Below are positions 1-7,589 of a stretch of DNA of 51,322 nucleotides, one piece after another. The DNA is from Bifidobacterium breve. Its GTDB lineage: Bacteria; Actinomycetota; Actinomycetes; Nanopelagicales; Nanopelagicaceae. A model generated the notes under the pieces. The model was given only the letters and a program-made list of their open reading frames with translations, was not told the DNA's origin and did no database searches. Made by a program: the position numbers and the translations under genes. Position 1 is the first letter of the stretch, and each line of letters starts with the position of its first letter. The stretch covers positions 1-51,322 of the forward strand of contig CAMCXZ010000006.1 in assembly GCA_945883725.1 (NCBI GenBank), in the 5' to 3' direction.

Positions 1-2
1 TG

Positions 3-32
3 GAAGACATGATCAAAACCGAGAGGAAATAA
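3..32 (+). CDS. possible C-terminal end of an upstream gene (partial)
   Basis: Nine codons, reading E-D-M-I-K-T-E-R-K, run open from the window edge to a TAA at 30-32, two bases before the GTG of the inositol-phosphate synthase gene. The charged tail and tight spacing fit the last codons of a co-transcribed upstream gene; in other actinobacteria a PadR-type regulator often precedes ino1. Nothing here identifies the family, and another frame (stop at 35-37) is also open across these few bases. Confidence 0.25.
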   Translation, partial: EDMIKTERK

Positions 33-33
33 C

Positions 34-1131
34 GTGAATATCACAACCGGTAAAGGCGATATCCGAGTAGCAATTGTAGGCGTTGGAAACTGCGCTAACT
101 CATTGGTGCAAGGCGTGACCTACTACAAAGATGCAGCCCTTGATCAGGAAATTCCTGGCCTTATGCATGCGACCATTGGCAGCTATCACATCAGCAACGT
201 TAAGTTCGTTGCAGCCTTTGATGTTGATGCAAAGAAAGTCGGCTTAGATTTAGCTGAAGCCATTTGGGCAAGCGAGAACAACACCATTAAGTTTAGTGAT
301 GTAGCAAAGACTGGCGTTCCAGTTCTTCGTGGCGTCACAAATGATGGACTTGGAAAGTATTATCGCGAAACTATTCAAGAGTCTGATGCTTCAGCAGTTG
401 ATGTAGTTGCAGTGCTAAAGGAAGAACAAGTTGATGTTCTAATTTGTTACCTACCTGTTGGTTCTGAAACAGCTGCTAAGTACTACGCCCAGTGTGCTAT
501 TGACGCTGGTTGCGCATTCGTTAACGCACTTCCTGTCTTTATCGCTTCAGACCCAGTATGGGCTAAGAAATTCGAAGATGCCGGTCTTCCAATTGTGGGC
601 GATGACATTAAGAGCCAGGTTGGCGCAACAATTACACACCGCATCATGGCTAAGTTGTTCCAGGATCGTGGCGTGCACCTAGATCGCACCTACCAACTTA
701 ACGTTGGCGGAAACATGGACTTTAAGAACATGCTAGAACGCGATCGCTTAGAGTCAAAGAAGATTTCAAAGACCAACTCAGTTACTTCGCAACTAGATCA
801 CGATATGGGCGAGAAGAACGTTCACATCGGACCATCGGATTACATTCCATGGCTAGATGACCGTAAATGGGCCTATGTTCGCCTTGAAGGTCGCGCCTTC
901 GGCGATGTTCCACTAAGCCTTGAATACAAGCTCGAAGTTTGGGATTCACCAAACTCAGCTGGCGTAATCATTGACGCACTTCGCTGCGCAAAGATCGGTC
1001 TTGATCGCAAGATTGGTGGACCCCTATTGTCACCATCTAGCTACTTCATGAAGACGCCACCGGAGCAATACACCGATGAGCAAGCTCATGTAAAGACTGA
1101 AGATTTCATTAGCGGAAAGATTGAACGCTAA
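34..1131 (+). CDS. ino1: inositol-3-phosphate synthase (actinobacterial type)
   Basis: Converts glucose 6-phosphate to 1L-myo-inositol 1-phosphate using NAD+ internally. This is the entry step for inositol phospholipids and inositol-containing thiols or compatible solutes in Actinobacteria. The 365-residue protein has the family's usual bacterial length. An N-terminal Rossmann segment ([13 protein letters not shown], residues 12-24) is followed by conserved blocks including [15 protein letters not shown] and [12 protein letters not shown], typical of the NAD-binding and catalytic domain. GTG at 34 is chosen because a GAGAGGAAA Shine-Dalgarno lies just upstream and the next residues match the family N-terminus. 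The gene is followed by a strong hairpin terminator, so it is the last gene of its transcript. Assignment is secure. Confidence 0.95.
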   Translation: MNITTGKGDIRVAIVGVGNCANSLVQGVTYYKDAALDQEIPGLMHATIGSYHISNVKFVAAFDVDAKKVGLDLAEAIWASENNTIKFSDVAKTGVPVLRGVTNDGLGKYYRETIQESDASAVDVVAVLKEEQVDVLICYLPVGSETAAKYYAQCAIDAGCAFVNALPVFIASDPVWAKKFEDAGLPIVGDDIKSQVGATITHRIMAKLFQDRGVHLDRTYQLNVGGNMDFKNMLERDRLESKKISKTNSVTSQLDHDMGEKNVHIGPSDYIPWLDDRKWAYVRLEGRAFGDVPLSLEYKLEVWDSPNSAGVIIDALRCAKIGLDRKIGGPLLSPSSYFMKTPPEQYTDEQAHVKTEDFISGKIER

Positions 1132-1152
1132 TAAATTTAGATTAGATAAGAG

Positions 1153-1192
1153 AATCGCCCCTTAGACCTTACGGCCTAGGGGGCGATTTTTT
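1153..1192 (+). terminator. rho-independent terminator after ino1
   Basis: A GC-rich inverted repeat (AATCGCCCC... paired with ...GGGGCGATT, small mismatches in the middle, loop around TTAC) is followed by a run of T. It lies about 20 bases after the ino1 stop. The complementary strand also starts with an A/T run, so it may act in both directions, shielding the convergent gene at 1213. Confidence 0.85.
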
Positions 1193-1212
1193 CCCTCACG
1201 GAGAGCTGAGGG

Positions 1213-1794
1213 CTAAATCGTCGCATCCTCAGGGGTGCGACGAATATGAATTAACCCTGCAATTGATAGCAACAACATCAGAAGTGCGCCGCCTAAAGCA
1301 GCAAGAGCTGCAATTGATGCGATCTGTCCTAGTTGCCAAAATGCATAAGCATTTAGCAACATTCCGCGGAGTGAATTGCCTCTAAAGACAGTTTCGACGA
1401 GCCCAGCTTTCTTTTCAGCATCTGCCTTCAAAGTCATATTTGTAGGATCCGCCGCAAATAAACCAGCTGCTGCGCGATTCATGTTTGAAGCTTCGGCATA
1501 TGTTGGCATTGCACTCATGTGGAATGCGATGTAGTGATCGGCATACATCTGCGCTTGCTTTCCAGTTGTCATGATTTTGTCTGCATTGGCTGCGAAAAAA
1601 TCGATTACCTCTTTCGAGGCTGCAGGGTCACCGTTGGTTCCAGGAATACTTATCTTTTGGGCTATAAGTTGATCTCCAACTGCGGTAGTAGCAAAAGTCG
1701 CACCCCAGTTCAGTAGACCTGCTGCGACAAGTAGTAGAGCCGATAATCCAAATCCTACAAAAGTTACAATCTGATCAAAGGTTTTGCGTCTCAT
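1213..1794 (-). CDS. conserved hypothetical membrane protein, two TM segments
   Basis: 193 residues. An N-terminal hydrophobic segment (about residues 10-30, VTFVGFGLSALLLVAAGLL) and a C-terminal one (about 157-182) flank an extracytoplasmic domain of roughly 125 residues with no cysteine or recognisable catalytic motif. The family is known to me only as an uncharacterised actinobacterial membrane protein; no function is claimed. The start is placed at ATG 1792-1794 because GAGGGAG (1805-1811) is a good Shine-Dalgarno; a longer frame upstream runs through an obviously structured leader and is not credible. The Shine-Dalgarno directly abuts a predicted three-way-junction RNA (1812-1856), and a palindrome lies over the presumed promoter, so expression is probably regulated at both levels. 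Confidence 0.75.
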   Translation of the reverse strand: MRRKTFDQIVTFVGFGLSALLLVAAGLLNWGATFATTAVGDQLIAQKISIPGTNGDPAASKEVIDFFAANADKIMTTGKQAQMYADHYIAFHMSAMPTYAEASNMNRAAAGLFAADPTNMTLKADAEKKAGLVETVFRGNSLRGMLLNAYAFWQLGQIASIAALAALGGALLMLLLSIAGLIHIRRTPEDATI

Positions 1795-1811
1795 TTTAAA
1801 TTTTCTCCCTC

Positions 1812-1856
1812 TTAGGCACTCGATTTCGAGTACGAGGTAATTACATCTCGGCCTAA
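1812..1856 (-). promoter_or_regulatory. candidate structured 5' leader (three-way junction) upstream of the 1213-1794 gene
   Basis: Read on the minus strand, a 45-base element folds by eye into an outer stem TTAGGC/GCCTAA, a first hairpin CGAG/CTCG (loop of ten bases) and a second hairpin ACTCG/CGAGT (loop AAAT). Unpaired bases at the junction are few. The 3' strand of the outer stem ends exactly where the Shine-Dalgarno (1805-1811) begins. It matches no riboswitch class I can name. The pairing is seen directly in the sequence; the regulatory role is inference. Confidence 0.5.
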
Positions 1857-1865
1857 TGTGAGTAT

Positions 1866-1879
1866 TAACAAATTTGTTA
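1866..1879. promoter_or_regulatory. 14-base perfect palindrome, candidate operator
   Basis: TAACAAATTTGTTA is its own reverse complement. On the minus strand it immediately precedes a TAATACT box that could be the -10 element for the 1213-1794 gene, with a start point close to the first base of the structured leader. A dyad overlapping the -35/-10 region is the usual place for a dimeric repressor site. The cognate protein is unknown; the adjacent LuxR-type regulator (1944-2264) is an obvious candidate. Confidence 0.4.
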
Positions 1880-1943
1880 TGAGGCAGCACTCTGGAGCAT
1901 TTACTGAGTGCCATCACTCTGAGGTATTTTCTTTAGATTTAAA

Positions 1944-2264
1944 TCAATCTATGTGCATATTGCAAACTTGGCGGCCATCGGGACCAACGGCAAGGTGCGA
2001 ACATGCGACACCTAGTTTTTCAAAAGCTTGATCGCCGTAATGTGTGCGGTAGGCAAGTGCCAATAAAACCCGCAAATTGGTACGGACATCAGCTTTAATT
2101 CCAAAAACATGGGCACTGCGACTTACAGTATTTTCAATAACTTTTTCAGTGTGCCCGGTATCCGTAGCGATCGCCCCATTAGTTTTACCCTCGCAAAGCA
2201 ACTCTAAAACCAACCGTTCAAATGGGGATAGTTCGCGCGAACTAATAGTGATATCTCTAGCCAT
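1944..2264 (-). CDS. small LuxR/FixJ-type HTH regulator
   Basis: The 106-residue protein is little more than a LuxR-type helix-turn-helix. Residues 12-72 (LSPFERLVLELLCEGKTNG, then AIATDTGHTEKVIENTVSR) match the GerE/LuxR four-helix fold, with the recognition helix near 38-52. There is no receiver or ligand-binding domain. The C-terminal tail carries C88-x-H90 and C101-x-x-H104, a spacing that could bind a metal or form a disulfide. ATG at 2264 is supported by GGAGAGG eight bases upstream. It is transcribed toward the structured, palindrome-bearing promoter of the membrane-protein gene and may control it; that link is inference. Confidence 0.75.
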   Translation of the reverse strand: MARDITISSRELSPFERLVLELLCEGKTNGAIATDTGHTEKVIENTVSRSAHVFGIKADVRTNLRVLLALAYRTHYGDQAFEKLGVACSHLAVGPDGRQVCNMHID

Positions 2265-2318
2265 GGCTGTGACCTCTCCGTCATAGTCAGGCTACTCTGA
2301 ATTACTGGCAAGTAACCC

Positions 2319-2324
2319 TATGCT
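2319..2324 (+). promoter_or_regulatory. -10 box, leaderless promoter of the enoyl-CoA hydratase gene
   Basis: TATGCT ends seven bases before ATG 2332, the spacing expected when transcription starts at the A of the start codon. An in-frame ATG at 2320 lies inside this box and has no Shine-Dalgarno, so 2332 is preferred as the start. Confidence 0.55.
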
Positions 2325-2331
2325 TAGTCCC

Positions 2332-3078
2332 ATGATTGATGTTATCTCGACAAAGAGTGCCGATGGAGTGCTAACACTCAGCCTTAACCGGCCAGCCAAA
2401 ATGAATGCCTTGACCCGCGAGATGTATGGGGCGCTAGCTAAGGGCCTAAATGAGGCTGCCGGTGATTTCAGTATCCGCGCCGTAATTATCACTAGCGAAG
2501 GCGATCACTTCACAGCAGGAAATGACATAAAAGATTTTATGGAAATCCCGCCAACGAGTGAAGATTCTGAGGTTCTTACTTTTCTAAATGCACTTTTGGA
2601 TTTCCCAAAACCACTGTTGGCTGCTGTAAAAGGCAACGCAGTAGGTGTTGGAACAACGATGCTGCTTCATTGCGATGTGGTTTTGGCGTCGCCAACGGCA
2701 AACTTTTCAATGCCGTTTACATCTCTTGGCTTAGTTCCCGAAGCGGGATCAAGTTATCTTTTCCCAGCTCTAGTTGGTTATCAGCGAGCGGCACGCATAT
2801 TCTTAACTGGCGAATCTTTCTCAGCTGCTGATGCTAAAGAGATGGGTCTGATTACCACGATTGCGCCTGATGTCTATGAGCAAGCACAATTAGTTGCTAG
2901 CCAGATTGCGGCACAACCGCCACAAGCGGTTATTAATACCAAAGCCTTACTAAAGGCGAGCAAGCACGATGCAGTTGCGGCAGTGATGAAAGCAGAGTTC
3001 CAAATTTTTGCGATGGCACTTCAATCCGAAGAAGCCATGATGGCGTTCATGAATTTCATGAACAAGAAAGGTAAATGA
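2332..3078 (+). CDS. enoyl-CoA hydratase/isomerase family protein
   Basis: Crotonase-fold enzyme of 248 residues acting on acyl-CoA thioesters in fatty-acid or side-chain beta-oxidation. The oxyanion-hole block GDHFTAGNDIKDF (about residue 55) and the second one GNAVGVGTTMLLHCD (about 102) are present. The active-site segment LGLVPEAGSSYLFP keeps one acidic residue in a context closer to delta3-delta2-enoyl-CoA isomerases than to classical hydratases, so an isomerase is at least as likely. The stop overlaps the start region of the HSDL2-like SDR gene, and copC overlaps that in turn, giving a three-gene unit. It appears to be transcribed leaderless from the -10 box at 2319-2324. Confidence 0.85.
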   Translation: MIDVISTKSADGVLTLSLNRPAKMNALTREMYGALAKGLNEAAGDFSIRAVIITSEGDHFTAGNDIKDFMEIPPTSEDSEVLTFLNALLDFPKPLLAAVKGNAVGVGTTMLLHCDVVLASPTANFSMPFTSLGLVPEAGSSYLFPALVGYQRAARIFLTGESFSAADAKEMGLITTIAPDVYEQAQLVASQIAAQPPQAVINTKALLKASKHDAVAAVMKAEFQIFAMALQSEEAMMAFMNFMNKKGK

Positions 3079-3908
3079 TGTCACTAGCCGGAAAGAGAAT
3101 CTTTATCACTGGCGGATCCCGCGGAATCGGGTTAGCCATTGCTTTGAAAGCAGCCCGTGATGGTGCATCAGTTGCGATTGCGGCTAAGACTACTGAAGTT
3201 AATCCAAAGCTACCCGGCACAATTTATTCGGCTGCCGCAGAGATCGAAGCTGCTGGGGGAGTCGCACTTCCGATTCAATGCGACCTACGCGATGAAGATC
3301 AAATTACAGCATCTATCGCCCAGGCTGCAGCAGAGTTCGGCGGCATCGATATCTTGATCAATAACGCAAGTGCCATTAACTTAACTAAGACCGAGGCAAC
3401 TCCGGCTAAACGTTTTGATCTCATGTTTGACGTCAATGTGCGCGGAACATTTCTAACTTCTCAGGCAGCAATTCCTCATCTTCGTGAGTCAGCTAAAGCT
3501 GGCCGAAACCCACACATACTGACGCTCTCGCCGCCACTTTCCATGAAAGCCAAATGGTTCCAGCATCACGTTGCCTACACAATGGCTAAGTACGGCATGA
3601 GCATGTGTGTTCTAGGGATGTCTGAAGAATTCCGCAAAGAAGGCATCGCGGTAAACGCCCTCTGGCCAAGAACTGCTATTGATACTGCCGCTCTGCAAAT
3701 GATTCCAGGTGTTGATACCGCTGCTTGTCGCACACCTGAAATTCTGGCTGATGCTGCCTACATTATTTTAAATCGTGAATCAAAGGGATGCACAGGAAAC
3801 TTCTTCGTAGATGATGAATTACTGGCATCTGAAGGAATTACAGATCTTGAGAAGTATTCGGTTGTTCCGGGTACCAAGGATTTTCTTCTAGATTTCTTCT
3901 TAGATTGA
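3078..3908 (+). CDS. short-chain dehydrogenase, HSDL2-like
   Basis: 276-residue NAD(P)-dependent SDR. The cofactor motif TGGSRGIG is at about residues 11-18, NNAS at about 95, and the catalytic tyrosine-lysine pair is in YTMAKYGMSM. The block SPPLSMKAKWFQ and the NALWPRTAIDTAA segment are characteristic of the HSDL2/hydroxysteroid-dehydrogenase-like branch, linked to fatty-acid metabolism. This fits the overlapping enoyl-CoA hydratase/isomerase gene upstream. Two tandem ATGs exist (3075 and 3078). The Shine-Dalgarno GAAAGG at 3066-3071 is better spaced for 3078, but 3075 cannot be excluded. The natural substrate is not evident from sequence. Confidence 0.85.
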   Translation: MSLAGKRIFITGGSRGIGLAIALKAARDGASVAIAAKTTEVNPKLPGTIYSAAAEIEAAGGVALPIQCDLRDEDQITASIAQAAAEFGGIDILINNASAINLTKTEATPAKRFDLMFDVNVRGTFLTSQAAIPHLRESAKAGRNPHILTLSPPLSMKAKWFQHHVAYTMAKYGMSMCVLGMSEEFRKEGIAVNALWPRTAIDTAALQMIPGVDTAACRTPEILADAAYIILNRESKGCTGNFFVDDELLASEGITDLEKYSVVPGTKDFLLDFFLD

Positions 3909-4276
3909 TGCGCAATCTAAAAGTCCTTCTGCTCGCTGTAGTACTTATGTTCAGCACCAACCCAGCTGCTACGGCGCATGCTGAGTTAGTGAAAAGCTTT
4001 CCAACAGCGAATGCGAAGTTAACTAAAGCACCTAAATATGTGCAGTTGGAGTTTGGCGAAGCGATAATTACCCTAAAGAGTAAGAATGCTAACTCAATTG
4101 TCATCCTAGATTCGAAAGCTAAGAAAGTTGGGACCTCTAAAATCGTAATTAACAAAGCTGTAGCACGCGTTGACTTTATCGGAACGCTAAAGCCTGGGAA
4201 ATACCTCGTTAAATATCGGATCGCATCAGCAGATGGTCATGTTTTAAGTGCGCAGTACAAGTTCTCAATAAGTTAG
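3908..4276 (+). CDS. copC: secreted CopC-domain copper-binding protein
   Basis: 122 residues. The signal peptide (about residues 1-24) ends in ATAHA, so the mature protein starts with or near a histidine (HAELVKSFP). This is the usual N-terminal ligand of the Cu(II) site in CopC. The partner residues D and H appear in the C-terminal SADGHVLSAQYKF strand, matching the family's Cu(II) geometry. There is no CopD membrane domain or separate copD gene nearby. The start is ATG at 3908, overlapping the preceding TGA by one base; a TTG one codon upstream is less likely. It probably shuttles periplasmic copper, perhaps for the aa3 oxidase; that connection is inference. Confidence 0.85.
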   Translation: MRNLKVLLLAVVLMFSTNPAATAHAELVKSFPTANAKLTKAPKYVQLEFGEAIITLKSKNANSIVILDSKAKKVGTSKIVINKAVARVDFIGTLKPGKYLVKYRIASADGHVLSAQYKFSIS

Positions 4277-4279
4277 AAT
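4274..4279 (+). promoter_or_regulatory. -10 box of the NCS1 permease gene, overlapping the copC stop
   Basis: TAGAAT ends six bases before ATG 4286, a leaderless arrangement. Its first three bases are the TAG stop codon of copC, so coding and promoter information share the same bases. Confidence 0.6.
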
Positions 4280-4285
4280 TGCCTC

Positions 4286-5698
4286 ATGAAACCTGAGCTC
4301 AATGACATTAACTTCATCGGCGAATCTGAGCGTCGCGGAAAGGCCAGTGATCTATTCTGGCCTTGGGCTGGTGCCAATGTTTCACTCCTTGCCTTGTCAT
4401 ATGGTGCTTTCTTTCTAGGTTTCGGTATCTCTTTCTGGCAAGCAACTATCGCTGCCGTGATTGGCACAGTTGGTTCCTTTGCTTTAGTTGGCGTTAGTTC
4501 ATTGGCAGGTAAGCGCTCAAGTGCGCCAACTATGACTCTCTCCCGCGCAGCATTTGGCGTAAAGGGAAATATGTTGCCAGGCCTACTTTCATATTTGGTC
4601 TTCGTTGGCTGGGAAACCGTTTTGGTCTCACTTGCCACGCTAGCAACTGGCACAGTTTTAGAGAGAGCGACTTCTCTTGATCGCGATATTGCTTTAGTAC
4701 TTGGCTTTCTAGTGGCCGCCTCACTCACGATTTTCGGCGGCGTATTAGGGCACTCCGTAATCATGAAGTTACAACGGTGGATTACTGGTATCACCGTCGT
4801 TGCAACCGTTACTTATATTGTTTTAACTCTCGATGAAGTTAATTGGGATTCAGTATTTGCAATCAAGGCCGGAAGTACAGCTGGTTTAATCGGGGCAATC
4901 ATCTTTGCCATCACTGGCATAGGCCTTGGCTGGGTCAATTGCGCAGCAGACTATTCGCGCTACCTGCCGCGTAGTGTGTCCAGTAAGGCAGTTTTTGGTT
5001 GGACAGTTTTTGGAGCAGCTATTGTTCCAATTACTTTGGTTATCTACGGAAGCGCACTATCGGGCAGCAGCAAAGAGTTAAGTGATGCAATTGCCATGGA
5101 TCCAATTGGTGCCCTTACGCAACTACTTCCAACTTGGTTTCTTATTCCATTTGCACTCGTGGCAATTCTTGGTTTAGTTGGCGGCGCAATCCTTGATCTC
5201 TACTCTTCCGGCTTAACTCTGATCTCAATTGGGGTGAAGGTAAAGCGCCCAGTTGCTGCAGCGATTGATGGCACCATCATGTTATTTGGAACTATCTATA
5301 TTGTTTGGTTTGCGACCGATTTCTTCGCGCCGTTCCAAGGCTTCCTAATCACGCTAGGCGTGCCGGTGGCAGTTTGGTCGGCGATATTTGTGGCAGATGT
5401 GGTGATGCGCAAGCGGGATTACGTAGAAGCTGATCTATTCTCGGAAACCGGTCGCTATGGTCGAGTAAATCCGATCGCTGTCGCATTGGTTGTGATTGGC
5501 TCATTTGTTGGCTGGGGATTTGTTACAAATACTTTTGCTGGTTGGCTTAATTGGCAGGGCTACTTTATGGGCGCTATTGGTGGCAAAGAAGGGCAGTGGG
5601 CATACGCAAATGTTGGCGTTATCTTCGCTCTATTGATTGGTTTCTTTGGTTATTTGTTATTGGGCCGCAAGCGAATCCAGAAACAGGAACTGAACTAA
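4286..5698 (+). CDS. NCS1-family purine/cytosine permease
   Basis: 470-residue integral membrane protein with about twelve hydrophobic segments. The N-terminal block DLFWPWAGANVSLLALSYGAF and the following SFALVGVSSLAGKRSSAPTM match the CodB/cytosine-purine permease group of NCS1 symporters. These import nucleobases or related compounds with a proton or sodium. GWVNCAADYSRYLPR in the middle is the conserved NCS1 TM6-7 region. No codA or other catabolic gene is adjacent, so the substrate cannot be named. A purine phosphoribosyltransferase lies 1.3 kb away on the other strand. It has its own promoter, and its stop overlaps by four bases the end of the convergent transporter gene. Confidence 0.88.
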   Translation: MKPELNDINFIGESERRGKASDLFWPWAGANVSLLALSYGAFFLGFGISFWQATIAAVIGTVGSFALVGVSSLAGKRSSAPTMTLSRAAFGVKGNMLPGLLSYLVFVGWETVLVSLATLATGTVLERATSLDRDIALVLGFLVAASLTIFGGVLGHSVIMKLQRWITGITVVATVTYIVLTLDEVNWDSVFAIKAGSTAGLIGAIIFAITGIGLGWVNCAADYSRYLPRSVSSKAVFGWTVFGAAIVPITLVIYGSALSGSSKELSDAIAMDPIGALTQLLPTWFLIPFALVAILGLVGGAILDLYSSGLTLISIGVKVKRPVAAAIDGTIMLFGTIYIVWFATDFFAPFQGFLITLGVPVAVWSAIFVADVVMRKRDYVEADLFSETGRYGRVNPIAVALVVIGSFVGWGFVTNTFAGWLNWQGYFMGAIGGKEGQWAYANVGVIFALLIGFFGYLLLGRKRIQKQELN

Positions 5699-6975
5699 AA
5701 ATAGAAAAATAGTATGTATGGATAGACCATTGCGATGCTTACGGCCGTCACGATGATTCCATATTTAGCGAACTTCCAGAACGAAATATGATGACCTGCT
5801 TTAGCTGCTAGACCAATCGCAACAACATTCGCACTTGCTCCGATTATTGTGGCATTGCCGCCAAAGTCAGCACCAAAAGCCAAGCTCCACCAAAGAACAT
5901 GCTCTTGTCGACCAATCAATCCAACACTTAAGTCAGCAACCACAGGTGACATTGATGCAACGTATGGAATGTTATCTATTAGACCCGAAAGCACGGCAGA
6001 TATTCCAAGAATAGAACCAGCGGCTAACTTGGTATCTCCACCAAAGAGATCTTTTAGGTACTCTGAAAACTCTGCTAAAGCGCCCACATTAACTAACGCA
6101 CCAACCATTACAAAGAGACCTGCAAAGAAAACTAAAGTCGACCATTCGACATCTTGCACATAGTCACGAGGTTTTAATCCGCTGATCATCACCAAGATGC
6201 CAGCTCCAAAGAGGGCGATAACGGATGGCTCAAGGTGAAGAAAAGAATGAGCCAAGAAAGCCACCATGACTAGGCCAAGCACAACGACGCTTTTTCTGAG
6301 CAGAACAAGATCCTTAAAGAAGGAGTGAGCATCAAGTTTCATGATTGAAGCACGATCTGTGGCGCTGTTTACGAGTTCAGTGCGGAATAAGTAAATGATC
6401 AAGGGGATTATCACCATTAGAACGAGAACGACCATCGGTGCCATGTGAATTAAGAATGAGTTAAAGGAAAGGTCAGCTTTACTAGCAATAATAATGTTTG
6501 GCGGATCGCCAACTAAAGTTGCGGCTCCACCAATATTCGACACAAAGACCTGAGCCAGAATGAATGGAATTGGAGAAACATTTAAATGCTTTGTCACGAT
6601 TAAGGTCATCGGAACTGCCAGCAGTATTGTCGTTACATTATCTAGAATCGCAGATGCTACCGATGTCAAAATCATCAGATAAACAAGAGCGACTTTTGGA
6701 CTTCCCTTAGATTTCTTGATCGCTGTGATTGCGAGAAACTCAAATAGCCCGGTTTTGTGAATAACTCCAACAATGATCATCATGCCCAAGAGCAGGAAGA
6801 TCACATTCCAATCGATTCCAGTTTCGTGGCTGTAGAAAGCCTTATCAGCATCAGTTGCGCCGATAATCACCATCGCTGCAGCGCCAGACAAGGCAATGGC
6901 TATGCGGCTGACTTTTTCAGAGGCGATGAAAACATAGGCCAGCGCGAAGACGACAATAGCTAAAGTCATTTGCAT
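5695..6975 (-). CDS. ArsB/NhaD-type (SLC13-like) ion transporter
   Basis: 426 residues with 10-12 transmembrane segments. Two inverted repeats each carry a signature loop: VGDPPNIIIASKADLSFNSF near residue 155 and GGNATIIGASANVVAIGLA near 375. These are typical of the ion-transporter superfamily (ArsB, NhaD, CitM, P-protein). Members export arsenite, exchange Na+/H+ or import di/tricarboxylates; no arsR, arsC or other marker is adjacent, so the substrate is left open. It starts at ATG 6975 behind a leaderless -10 box; an ATG two codons later is also possible. It overlaps the convergent permease gene by four bases. Confidence 0.85.
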   Translation of the reverse strand: MQMTLAIVVFALAYVFIASEKVSRIAIALSGAAAMVIIGATDADKAFYSHETGIDWNVIFLLLGMMIIVGVIHKTGLFEFLAITAIKKSKGSPKVALVYLMILTSVASAILDNVTTILLAVPMTLIVTKHLNVSPIPFILAQVFVSNIGGAATLVGDPPNIIIASKADLSFNSFLIHMAPMVVLVLMVIIPLIIYLFRTELVNSATDRASIMKLDAHSFFKDLVLLRKSVVVLGLVMVAFLAHSFLHLEPSVIALFGAGILVMISGLKPRDYVQDVEWSTLVFFAGLFVMVGALVNVGALAEFSEYLKDLFGGDTKLAAGSILGISAVLSGLIDNIPYVASMSPVVADLSVGLIGRQEHVLWWSLAFGADFGGNATIIGASANVVAIGLAAKAGHHISFWKFAKYGIIVTAVSIAMVYPYILFFYF

Positions 6976-6981
6976 GTCTTG

Positions 6982-6987
6982 AGAATA
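6982..6987 (-). promoter_or_regulatory. -10 box, leaderless promoter of the ArsB/NhaD-type gene
   Basis: On the minus strand TATTCT is followed by six bases and then ATG 6975. Confidence 0.55.
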
Positions 6988-7016
6988 ACCTAACGTGCTG
7001 AGTGTGGGCTTGAAAT

Positions 7017-7514
7017 TTATAGGGTTTGACCCCGCATACTTTTGGCCTTTACGGGCGGTTCTACCGACCAGGGAAACTCAATCCACAAATCAGTATGGCG
7101 CCAGACGTAATCGGGCTTTTCAATACTGTGAGACTTTTCGTAGAGAACTGCGCTGCGAACTTCGGCTACATAATCGCCACAGAACTCTCGAACCAATTTC
7201 AAAGTCTTGCCCGTATCGGCAACATCATCTGCAACCAGTACTTTCAAACCCGTTAAATCAATTTTGTTTGGAACAGGGGGGAGTACGACCGGCATAGCTA
7301 AGCGCTCATTCACGCCGGTGTAGAACTCAACGCTCATGGTGAATGTGTTCTTGACACCAAGTGCGTAACCAAGAGCGCCACCCAATAAAAGGCCGCCACG
7401 AGCAATAGATAAGACAATATCTGGCTGATAGCCACTGTCAGCAACTTGTTGGGCAAGTTCCCGTGCAGCTATTCCAAATGTTTGATAATCAAGTCTTTCG
7501 CGCTCCTGGCTCAT
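7017..7514 (-). CDS. purine phosphoribosyltransferase-like protein
   Basis: 165-residue type I phosphoribosyltransferase. The PRPP-binding loop VLVADDVADTGKTL is at residues 92-105. The N-terminal IVLSIARGGLLLG block (33-45) is shared with bacterial xanthine/hypoxanthine transferases of the Gpt/Hpt-like type. It would make IMP, XMP or GMP from free base and PRPP in the cytoplasm. Base specificity is not readable from sequence. It stands alone, with a leaderless promoter upstream; the nearby NCS1 permease would be a logical partner in nucleobase salvage. Length is normal for the family. Confidence 0.82.
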   Translation of the reverse strand: MSQERERLDYQTFGIAARELAQQVADSGYQPDIVLSIARGGLLLGGALGYALGVKNTFTMSVEFYTGVNERLAMPVVLPPVPNKIDLTGLKVLVADDVADTGKTLKLVREFCGDYVAEVRSAVLYEKSHSIEKPDYVWRHTDLWIEFPWSVEPPVKAKSMRGQTL

Positions 7515-7520
7515 GAAAGT

Positions 7521-7526
7521 AACTTA
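7521..7526 (-). promoter_or_regulatory. -10 box, leaderless promoter of the phosphoribosyltransferase gene
   Basis: On the minus strand TAAGTT is followed by six bases and ATG 7514. Confidence 0.5.
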
Positions 7527-7542
7527 GCCAACTTTTGTGGCA

Positions 7543-7578
7543 AATAAAAACCCCGCCATTTCTGACGGGGTCTTTATT
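7543..7578 (-). terminator. rho-independent terminator of glnA
   Basis: Inverted repeat with core CCCCG/CGGGG extended by A/T pairing on both sides (AATAAA... with ...TTTATT). On the minus strand it ends in GGGGTTTTTATT, a good terminator 12 bases after the glnA stop. A/T tracts on both arms make it potentially bidirectional. Confidence 0.85.
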
Positions 7579-7589
7579 CTTAATTCGAT

